DNA from: Bacteroidia bacterium
GTDB lineage: Bacteria > Bacteroidota > Bacteroidia > Bacteroidales > Prolixibacteraceae
Direction of reading: 5' to 3'
DNA length: 7,085 nucleotides
NCBI GenBank assembly: GCA_025358395.1
Contig: JANYJT010000288.1
Location: forward strand, 1 to 7,085
Of the stretch, positions 1 to 6,125 are shown piece by piece. The notes beneath the pieces were generated by a model. It was not told where the DNA came from. It worked only from the letters and a program-made list of their open reading frames with translations, and made no database searches. Both the position numbers and the translations under genes were made by a program. Numbering within the stretch: position 1 is the first letter of the stretch; every line of letters starts with the position of its first letter.

Positions 1-78
1 GTTAGTTGGGTTATTTCAAAGTGGGAAGTTAATCAATTTTCAAACAATATGCCAGAATGTTTGATGTAACGTTGCCGG

Positions 79-108
79 AAAACATAAAAAAGCATAAAAA
101 AAACAAAA
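79..108. promoter_or_regulatory. Phased A-tracts, likely curved DNA
   Basis: Four A-runs of 4, 6, 8 and 4 bases lie at 79-82, 86-91, 96-103 and 105-108. They include a direct repeat of CATAAAAAA at 83-91 and 93-101, a 10-bp period. A-tracts repeated near the helical period usually bend DNA. Whether this bend affects a promoter here is unknown. Confidence 0.35.
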
Positions 109-142
109 GCATGTTGTAAAACATATTTGATGCAAACGTAAC

Positions 143-156
143 CGCAAACGATTGCG
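143..156. promoter_or_regulatory. Candidate LacI/GalR-family operator
   Basis: CGCAAACGATTGCG is a pseudo-palindrome: the arms CGCAA/TTGCG match perfectly, the centre is CpG, and only positions 6 and 9 break the symmetry. LacI/GalR-family regulators, which often control sugar-uptake genes, typically bind even-length palindromes with a central CpG. A second GCAAACG half-site lies 12 bp upstream (132-138) and a third at 244-250. The site is about 300 bp from the susC start, so it may serve a longer leader or a divergent gene to the left. No regulator gene is visible in the window. Confidence 0.35.
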
Positions 157-300
157 AAACATTTTTTCTGAAACCATGCTAAAGAGTAGATTAAATGATT
201 GTTAAATTATATTTATTTGCGCTTTGAAATGGTTTTAGGAAAGGCAAACGGGCACTAAACAAATTGATTTTCAACGTTCTTATTTTTTGATTCTTAAACG

Positions 301-313
301 ATGCTCAAAGCAT
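301..313. repeat. Short inverted repeat, 5-bp arms with 3-nt loop
   Basis: ATGCT-CAA-AGCAT is a perfect inverted repeat with a three-base loop. It is too short and lacks a T-run, so it is unlikely to be a terminator. It may be a small hairpin or a chance palindrome. Confidence 0.25.
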
Positions 314-351
314 TAATTCTTCAACCATGATTTATAAAACTATAATTTGAT

Positions 352-392
352 TCACATGAAACGAGCATGTGACAAATCTTGCAAGATGCATC
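352..392. promoter_or_regulatory. Cluster of three perfect inverted repeats, candidate regulator-binding region
   Basis: Three symmetric elements fall within 41 bp. The first is TCACATG-N7-CATGTGA at 352-372, with 7-bp perfect arms. The second is the 12-bp perfect palindrome ATCTTGCAAGAT at 376-387. The third is the 8-bp palindrome GATGCATC at 385-392, which overlaps the second. The cluster sits 66-106 bp before the susC start, where an activator or repressor would be expected. The first element is not the CRP consensus, because its arms are in the opposite order to TGTGA-N6-TCACA. Binding by a SusR-like or two-component-type activator is possible but not shown. Confidence 0.4.
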
Positions 393-404
393 ATTGGTAG
401 GTTG
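379..404 (+). promoter_or_regulatory. Weak candidate Bacteroidota promoter for susC
   Basis: The Bacteroidota primary promoter is a -33 TTG and a -7 TAnnTTTG about 17-23 bp apart. The best placed near-match is TTG at 379-381 and TAGGTTG at 398-404, with a 16-bp gap and one T missing from the -7 box. Other near-matches (the T-rich box at 281-289, TATAATTTG at 341-349) have wrong box spacing or no -33 partner. No exact + strand TAnnTTTG occurs in the leader. This choice would give a leader RNA of roughly 45-50 nt and place the inverted repeats of 352-392 over and just upstream of the -33 box. Confidence 0.2.
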
Positions 405-457
405 CGAGATCCATGAGAAATTATTAATAATCATTAATTTAACTAAATTATCATCGA

Positions 458-3457
458 ATGAAATTTGAATTAGCAAAGATGAAGATTCTTTGGTTTTTCC
501 TTCTAGCGGTGTTTACACTGCCGGCATTGGCTCAGGAAAAATCAATCTCCGGAACTGTTTCCGATGCTTCCAATCAGGAGTCTCTGATAGGTGTGACCAT
601 CAAAGTAGATGGTACTACCAACGGAGCCGCTACGGATTTTGACGGTAAGTTTACCCTGAAAGTAAATACGGGGCAGAAATTGATCGTTTCTTTTGTAGGT
701 TATGTTACACAAACCATCACCGTCGGGCAACAGACGAACTATAAGATTGCCCTTGTTCCTGAGACCCAGGGATTGGATGAGGTAGTGGTAATTGGTTACG
801 GTACTGTTAAGAAAAATGATGCAACCGGAGCCGTTAGTACAGTAAGTTCCAAAGATTTTGCCAAAGGCGGAATAACCTCTCCACAGGATCTGATCATTGG
901 TAAGAGTGCCGGTACAGTGATTACCTCATCAGGCGGTGCTCCGGGCAGTGGTGCTACAATCCGTATCAGGGGTGGTTCATCCATGTCGGCGAGCAACGAT
1001 CCTTTGATCATTATTGATGGTTTTCCTGTCAGCAACTCCGGAATCTCCGGATTGGCGAATCCTCTGACTACCATAAACCCCAACGATATTGAGACATTTA
1101 CTGTACTGAAAGATGCCTCCGCGACGGCCATTTATGGATCAAGAGCATCGAATGGTGTCATTCTGATTACCACCAAAAAGGGAACTGCCGGGAAACCAAT
1201 GAAAATTGAGTACAATGGCACTATGTCTGTCAACTCTATTCCAGCCTTTGTTGATGTTCTTTCAGGAGATGAAGTGCGTGCAATGGCTTTCGATCTTGCT
1301 TCGAAAAATGCGGTTGGTTTGAATTTGAACAGCTTAAATCGTCTTGGAAAGCAAAATACCAATTGGCAAAAAGAGGTTTATCATACTGCTTTGGCGCAAG
1401 ACCATAGTGTAAGTATAAGTGGAGGAGTCAAAACAATGCCTTACCGCGCTTCTATTGGTTACACAAATCAGGACGGTATTTTGAAAACGACCAACATGGA
1501 GCGTTCTACCCTTGCCATTGGGGTCGATCCTACATTTCTTGACAATCACCTCAGGGTTAGTGTAAATCTTAAAGGTAGCTTTACCAAGCAAAATTTTGGT
1601 GATCAGGGCGCTGTCGGCTCTGCTGTCGCTTATGATCCTACACAACCAGTATATAACAATAATACCAAGTTTGGAGGATTCAATACCTGGGTCAACCTAT
1701 CGGATGTTTTGGCCGACGGATCCATGGATCCAAACGGTAGCCCTAATCCAATCGGTGTTTCGAATCCGGTTGCCATGTTGTATCAAACAGACAACAGATC
1801 AAATGTGAAGCGTAGTATTGGGAATGCGCAATTTGATTATAAATTTCATTTTCTTCCTGAGCTAAGGGCAAATTTGAATTTGGGTTATGACTATTTTACC
1901 ACAACTGGTCACAACAATGCCACCAATGATGCTGCCTTTACTTTCCGCAATGGAATAGGTAGAAAAAATGACTATTCACAAACCGGAAAATCTCAATTGC
2001 TTGATTTCTATTTGAATTATGTGAAAGAAATAAAATCCATCAAGAGCAGAATTGACGCTACCGCCGGATATTCATGGCAAAAATTCTACAAAGAAGGATC
2101 TTCATTCGTTAGAAACGGTGATGAAACACAGATTTCGGATAATTCGAAATTCATCAATGAAAATTATTTGGTATCCTTCTTCGGCCGTTTGAATTATACT
2201 TTACTCGACCGCTATTTGCTGACTGTTACCATTCGTGATGACGGATCTTCAAGATTTGCTGAAGCCAACAGATGGGGTTTATTCCCTGCTGCCGCTCTTG
2301 CCTGGAAAATTAAGGATGAATCATTTCTGAAGAATGTTAATGCGGTTTCGGATTTGAAACTGAGATTGGGCTGGGGTATCACAGGTCAACAGGATATTGG
2401 TAACGATTTTCCATATCTCCCTGTTTACAGAGAGAGTACGGCTACTGCTCAATACCAGTTTGGCAATACTTTCTACAAGACCATGCGTCCAAATCCATAT
2501 GATGCAAACATCAAATGGGAGCAAACAACTACTTACAATGTTGGATTGGATTTTGGCTTCATGAAAAATCGTATTACCGGTACAATCGATGCTTACAAAC
2601 GCGACACAAAGGATTTGTTGAACTTCATTCCTATTGCTGCAGGTAGTAACTTCTCTAACTTCCTGACGACGAATGTTGGTAATCTTGAGAATAAGGGAAT
2701 TGAATTTTCTGTCAACGCACTAATCATTCAATCCAAGGATCTGAACTGGAGTGTAGGTTTTAATGCCGCATACAACGAAAATAAGATCACCAAACTTACC
2801 AAGACAGACGATCCGAATTACACAGGTGTCGATGTAGGAACAATTGGTGGTGGTGTGGGCAACTTTATCCAAAATCAACGTGTTGGATTTCCTGCCAATT
2901 CATTTTATGTATTCCAGCAGGTGTACGGCTCAAATGGTATGCCTATCGAAGGGCTCTATGTTGACCGCACCGGTTCCGGTGGAACTGTCACAAGTAACAA
3001 CCTGAACAAGTACCATTACAAAAAGCCGGCTCCGGATTATACTTTGGGCATTAATTCAAGGATTGATTACAAAAAGTTAGACTTCTCTTTCTCCGGAAGA
3101 GCAAATATTGGCAACTACGCGTACAACAATGTCGCATCGGGTGCATTGTACTCAACCGTTTACAATCAGTCAGGATTCTATAACAATGTACCACGACTGA
3201 TCAACAATGCAAAATTCACAAACACACAGTACTTCTCTGATTTTTATGTTGAGAATGCCTCCTTCTTCAAAATGGACAACATGAGTGTTGGGTACAATTT
3301 CGATCAATTTGTTAAAACCAGATTGAGCTTTACCGTTCAGAATGTCTTTACAATTACTAAATACAAAGGTCTTGATCCTGAGGTAAATGGTGGTATTGAC
3401 AATAATTTTTATCCTCGTCCGAGAGTCTTTGTACTTGGCGTAAATCTTACATTTTAA
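458..3457 (+). CDS. susC: SusC/RagA-family TonB-dependent outer-membrane transporter
   Basis: This is a 999-residue outer-membrane barrel that imports oligosaccharides into the periplasm using TonB energy, in complex with the SusD lipoprotein encoded next. A Sec signal peptide spans residues 1-25, with cleavage after Ala-Leu-Ala before Gln26. A carboxypeptidase-regulatory-like beta-sandwich follows (about 29-100), then the family's TonB-box-like segment LDEVVVIGYG (106-115). The plug domain (about 117-245) carries IDGFP (186-190) and ATAIYGSRASNGVILITTKK (222-241). The rest is beta-barrel, including TVTIRDDGSSRF near 590-600, and ends in a terminal Phe as expected for BAM insertion. There is no N-terminal STN domain, so sigma/anti-sigma signalling through this protein is unlikely. 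Length is usual for the family. An in-frame TAA at 440-442 limits upstream extension. Met8 (base 479) is a possible alternative start that also leaves an intact signal peptide. No Shine-Dalgarno sequence is seen. It is the first gene of the operon. Confidence 0.96.
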   Translation: MKFELAKMKILWFFLLAVFTLPALAQEKSISGTVSDASNQESLIGVTIKVDGTTNGAATDFDGKFTLKVNTGQKLIVSFVGYVTQTITVGQQTNYKIALVPETQGLDEVVVIGYGTVKKNDATGAVSTVSSKDFAKGGITSPQDLIIGKSAGTVITSSGGAPGSGATIRIRGGSSMSASNDPLIIIDGFPVSNSGISGLANPLTTINPNDIETFTVLKDASATAIYGSRASNGVILITTKKGTAGKPMKIEYNGTMSVNSIPAFVDVLSGDEVRAMAFDLASKNAVGLNLNSLNRLGKQNTNWQKEVYHTALAQDHSVSISGGVKTMPYRASIGYTNQDGILKTTNMERSTLAIGVDPTFLDNHLRVSVNLKGSFTKQNFGDQGAVGSAVAYDPTQPVYNNNTKFGGFNTWVNLSDVLADGSMDPNGSPNPIGVSNPVAMLYQTDNRSNVKRSIGNAQFDYKFHFLPELRANLNLGYDYFTTTGHNNATNDAAFTFRNGIGRKNDYSQTGKSQLLDFYLNYVKEIKSIKSRIDATAGYSWQKFYKEGSSFVRNGDETQISDNSKFINENYLVSFFGRLNYTLLDRYLLTVTIRDDGSSRFAEANRWGLFPAAALAWKIKDESFLKNVNAVSDLKLRLGWGITGQQDIGNDFPYLPVYRESTATAQYQFGNTFYKTMRPNPYDANIKWEQTTTYNVGLDFGFMKNRITGTIDAYKRDTKDLLNFIPIAAGSNFSNFLTTNVGNLENKGIEFSVNALIIQSKDLNWSVGFNAAYNENKITKLTKTDDPNYTGVDVGTIGGGVGNFIQNQRVGFPANSFYVFQQVYGSNGMPIEGLYVDRTGSGGTVTSNNLNKYHYKKPAPDYTLGINSRIDYKKLDFSFSGRANIGNYAYNNVASGALYSTVYNQSGFYNNVPRLINNAKFTNTQYFSDFYVENASFFKMDNMSVGYNFDQFVKTRLSFTVQNVFTITKYKGLDPEVNGGIDNNFYPRPRVFVLGVNLTF

Positions 3458-3475
3458 CTTTATTAAGAATACGAC

Positions 3476-5041
3476 ATGAAACTTTATAAAATAAAATCAT
3501 TGGCTGTTATCTTGGTCACACTGATGTTTTCCTCGTGTGTCAAAGACTTGAATGTTACGCCTAAAGATCCGAACATCGTAACATCGCTAACTGTATACAA
3601 CTCTCCAGCTGCCTACAAACAAGGTTTAGCCAAACTGTATGCAACTTTTGCCGTCAGCGGACAGCAAGGGCCTGCAGGCCAGGCTGATATTGCAGGTATC
3701 GATGAGGGTTTCTCGAACTATCTTCGTCAATACTGGAATGCACAGGAATTATCTACCGATGAAGCTGTGATGGCCTGGAATGATGCTTCAATCAAAGATT
3801 TTCACTGGCAAACATGGGCTCCTAACGACGTATTTATAGCCGCGATTTACTCAAGAATTATGTATACCGTTTCATTGTGCAACGAATACATTCGCGCAAC
3901 TACCGGTAAAACGGATGCCGACATCGTAAAATACAATGCGGAGGCAAAATTTCTTCGTGCATTAGCCTATTACCATGCTATCGATCTTTTTGGTAATCCT
4001 CCATTTGTAACTGAAGCTGATGCACCAGGAGCATTTTTCCCGAAGCAAACAACACGTGCTGCCTTGTTCACATACATTGAAACTGAACTAAAGGCGATTG
4101 AAAATACACTTGGCGCTCCTAAATTTGAGTATGCAAGGGCTGATCAGGCTGCTGCCTGGACTCTTTTAGCTAAGCTGTATCTGAATGCCAAAGTTTATAC
4201 AGGTCAGGATAAGAGCACAGAATGTGCCACTTATTGTGCAAAAGTAATTGCTGCAGGATATTCTCTGACACCAAAATATGCCAACAATTTCACTGCAGAC
4301 AATAATCTTAGCGCCGAAATGATCTTTCCTATCACTTCGGATGGTCAAAATACCCAGACTTACGGCGGTATGACCTACCTGATTCATGCACAAATTGGCG
4401 GAAGCATGTCTCCTGCTGCATTTGGTGTAGGTGGTGGCTGGGGAGGTATCCGAACTACCAGTGCTTTTGTAAACAAATTTACAGATACGAGTGGTACTAC
4501 CGACAAACGTGCGATGTTCTGGACTGCCGGACAAAAGCTTGAAATTAGTGATATTGGCCAGTTTACCGATGGTTGGGCAATCACAAAATATTCTAACCTG
4601 ACTTCAACAGGCGCAGCTGCACCCCATGCGCATCCTGATTTTGTGGACACTGATTATCCTCTTTTCAGACTTGCTGATGTGTATCTGATGTATGCTGAAG
4701 CAGTTCTTAGAGGAGCTGCTTCGGGTAATGCAACTGCCGCATTAGGTTATGTAAATGCCTTGCGAACCAGAGCTTACGGAAACACAAATGGGAATATTAC
4801 CTCTGCTCAAATGACACTGGATTTCATCCTGGATGAACGAGCCCGCGAATTGTACTGGGAAGGCTATCGCAGGACAGACCTCATCAGATATGCCAAGTTT
4901 ACCGGCAGTGCCTATCTTTGGCCCTGGAAAGGTAAAGTTGCTGCAGGCGCATCAACCGAGACCTTCCGTGATCTCTATCCAATCCCTTCTAATGATTTAG
5001 GAGCGAATCCGACTTTAAAACAAAATCCTGGTTATAATTAA
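3476..5041 (+). CDS. susD: SusD/RagB-family starch-binding-type outer-membrane lipoprotein
   Basis: This 521-residue surface lipoprotein binds glycan and acts as the lid on the SusC barrel. The signal peptide ends in the lipobox FSSC with lipidated Cys21, followed by VKDLNVTP, the usual SusD start. The helical TPR-like scaffold includes AEAKFLRALAYYHAIDLFGN (155-174). The C-terminal half has YPLFRLADVYLMYAEA (394-409), ILDERARELYWEGYRRTDLI (451-470) and the closing YPIPSNDLG...QNPGY (501-520). Compared from memory with B. thetaiotaomicron SusD, the ELxTDE...AW block (W101), YGGxTYL (Y296/Y301) and the glycine-rich GW segment (W322) line up with regions supplying the starch-binding aromatic arc (W98, Y296, W320). 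This favours starch or maltooligosaccharides, but it is an inference from memory, not an alignment. It starts 18 nt after susC, so co-transcription is very likely. Confidence 0.95.
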   Translation: MKLYKIKSLAVILVTLMFSSCVKDLNVTPKDPNIVTSLTVYNSPAAYKQGLAKLYATFAVSGQQGPAGQADIAGIDEGFSNYLRQYWNAQELSTDEAVMAWNDASIKDFHWQTWAPNDVFIAAIYSRIMYTVSLCNEYIRATTGKTDADIVKYNAEAKFLRALAYYHAIDLFGNPPFVTEADAPGAFFPKQTTRAALFTYIETELKAIENTLGAPKFEYARADQAAAWTLLAKLYLNAKVYTGQDKSTECATYCAKVIAAGYSLTPKYANNFTADNNLSAEMIFPITSDGQNTQTYGGMTYLIHAQIGGSMSPAAFGVGGGWGGIRTTSAFVNKFTDTSGTTDKRAMFWTAGQKLEISDIGQFTDGWAITKYSNLTSTGAAAPHAHPDFVDTDYPLFRLADVYLMYAEAVLRGAASGNATAALGYVNALRTRAYGNTNGNITSAQMTLDFILDERARELYWEGYRRTDLIRYAKFTGSAYLWPWKGKVAAGASTETFRDLYPIPSNDLGANPTLKQNPGYN

Positions 5042-5060
5042 TCTTCTAAATATTGATACA

Positions 5061-6104
5061 ATGAATAAAAAAATATTTATATATCTGACTTTCATTGGGC
5101 TGATCGGACTTTTGTTTTCTTGTGAGAAGGAAGGAACAAAGGCGGTTTTGATGGATAACCCAATCGCACCAACACTTGCGTCTGTACCTAATTTGACCCT
5201 TAAAAGGACAAACGGACTGAACGTACTGGAATTTGTTGGTACTGCCGTGGATCCCGGATTTCAGGCATCCGCAACCTATTACCTCGAAGCATGTGCAAAA
5301 GGGAATAACTTTCAGGACGTAATGTTAATTCTGAGTGACAAACAGTGTCTTTCTTTGAAAATAACTGTTGCGGATCTTGACGGCCTTATGCTGAAGAAAT
5401 TCCCTGCCGATCAGGTAACTTCAATCGATTTTAGAATTAGGTCTGTGTTGTCTTTGAGCAGCGGCACCGGTTCATTCGTTTACAGCTCTCCTGTTAAATC
5501 GGCAGATGTTACTACTTATGGCCCTCCAACATTGTCCTTTACGGTGGCCGCAAAATTACAAGGCGTTGTTTCCGCAGGCGACAACAAGGTTTACACCGGT
5601 TGGATTTATACAGATGGGACTCCATTCCAGTTTACCAACAATGATGACGGAAAGAAATACGGCGGAGTTTTAGCAACTGGTGCAGTTTCCTGTGATTTAA
5701 CTGAGAATGGCCCTGCAATCAAGCTGGATGCCGGGGCATACAACATGACTACAGATATCAACACCGGTAAAATGAAGATGACCGTTGCCGATGTGACCAT
5801 TGGTATCATTGGAGATGCTGTTGGCGGCTGGAGCGATGACACCAAAATGGTCTTTAATTTCTCAGACCGTACCTGGAACATCACCAAAACAGTTACTGCT
5901 GGTGGAATCAAATTTCGTACACACAACAGTTGGGCTGCGGTTAACGTAGCTTACAATCCTGCCGGTCACAGTCTGAACAATTTGTACCAGAATAATGGCA
6001 CAACTGACAGTCAGAATATTGATGACGTAGCCCCCGGAAAGTATAACATCAAATTATACCTGGAAACTACTCCAATGAAGGCAGTCTTTACTCCAACCAA
6101 TTGA
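5061..6104 (+). CDS. susE: SusE-like glycan-binding surface lipoprotein
   Basis: This 347-residue lipoprotein follows susD by 19 nt. The lipobox LFSC gives lipidated Cys21, then EKEG. Residues about 36-155 look like the N-terminal Ig-like SusE domain (YYLEACAKGNNF at 73-84, VADLDGLML at 103-111, FRIRSV at 124-129). Residues about 246-345 match the SusE/SusF-type carbohydrate-binding module: GIIGDAVGGWSDDTKM (248-263), TWNITKTVTAGGIKFR (271-286), NSW (289-291) and a final GKYNIKLYLE (326-335). Trp257, Trp272 and Trp291 are candidate structural or sugar-stacking residues. The intervening part (about 157-243; WIYTDGTPFQFTNN, KKYGG, DAGAYNMTTDINT) looks like a first module lacking the usual GDATxxGW entry strand. 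B. thetaiotaomicron SusE is about 387 residues, so this one is slightly short. Predicted role: holding alpha-glucan at the cell surface for SusCD. The family is well supported; the substrate is inferred. Confidence 0.85.
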   Translation: MNKKIFIYLTFIGLIGLLFSCEKEGTKAVLMDNPIAPTLASVPNLTLKRTNGLNVLEFVGTAVDPGFQASATYYLEACAKGNNFQDVMLILSDKQCLSLKITVADLDGLMLKKFPADQVTSIDFRIRSVLSLSSGTGSFVYSSPVKSADVTTYGPPTLSFTVAAKLQGVVSAGDNKVYTGWIYTDGTPFQFTNNDDGKKYGGVLATGAVSCDLTENGPAIKLDAGAYNMTTDINTGKMKMTVADVTIGIIGDAVGGWSDDTKMVFNFSDRTWNITKTVTAGGIKFRTHNSWAAVNVAYNPAGHSLNNLYQNNGTTDSQNIDDVAPGKYNIKLYLETTPMKAVFTPTN

Positions 6105-6125
6105 ATCGTTTAAAAATATTCTCTC

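Larger units (their letters stand above)
1..457. other. Non-coding AT-rich leader upstream of the sus-like operon
   Basis: No convincing gene is present on either strand. Reading frame 1 is open from base 1 to a TAA at 67-69 (22 codons), which could be the tail of an upstream gene but has no recognisable features. Short minus-strand frames starting at CAT triplets near 85-112 stop within about 30 codons. The stretch holds phased A-tracts (79-108), three copies of GCAAACG (132-138, 144-150, 244-250), one of them inside a pseudo-palindrome, a small 5-bp-arm hairpin (301-313) and a cluster of perfect inverted repeats (352-392). Its length and density of symmetric motifs suggest a regulatory region, possibly shared with a divergent gene to the left. 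No strong Rho-independent terminator is visible. Confidence 0.75.

Noticed and set aside
352..372. CRP-type site
   Set aside because: The arms read TCACATG...CATGTGA, the reverse arrangement of the CRP consensus TGTGA-N6-TCACA, so the resemblance is only superficial.
420..431. 12-bp palindrome ATTATTAATAAT before susC
   Set aside because: It is made only of A and T in an AT-rich leader, where such symmetry arises easily. An AT-rich, unstructured stretch before the start codon is normal in Bacteroidota.
1..457. CRISPR array, tRNA, riboswitch or insertion-sequence end
   Set aside because: No regularly spaced repeats, cloverleaf, recognisable aptamer core, transposase fragment or long terminal inverted repeats could be found by reading either strand.
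1718..1731. 14-bp perfect palindrome GGATCCATGGATCC inside susC
   Set aside because: About 0.4 such palindromes are expected by chance in a window this long. It encodes Gly-Ser-Met-Asp-Pro in frame and has no regulatory context.
1596..1808. Overlapping + strand frame of 70 codons inside susC
   Set aside because: The surrounding susC frame is continuous and conserved. The overlapping frame has no family features.
3669..3680. 12-bp perfect palindrome GGCCTGCAGGCC inside susD
   Set aside because: One or two 12-bp palindromes are expected by chance in the window, and this one lies in conserved coding sequence.
4166..4534. Minus-strand open frame of 122 codons within susD
   Set aside because: It lies antisense to a well-conserved SusD coding region, has no recognisable domain and no promoter-like context. 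The other minus-strand frames in susC, susD and susE fail for the same reasons.
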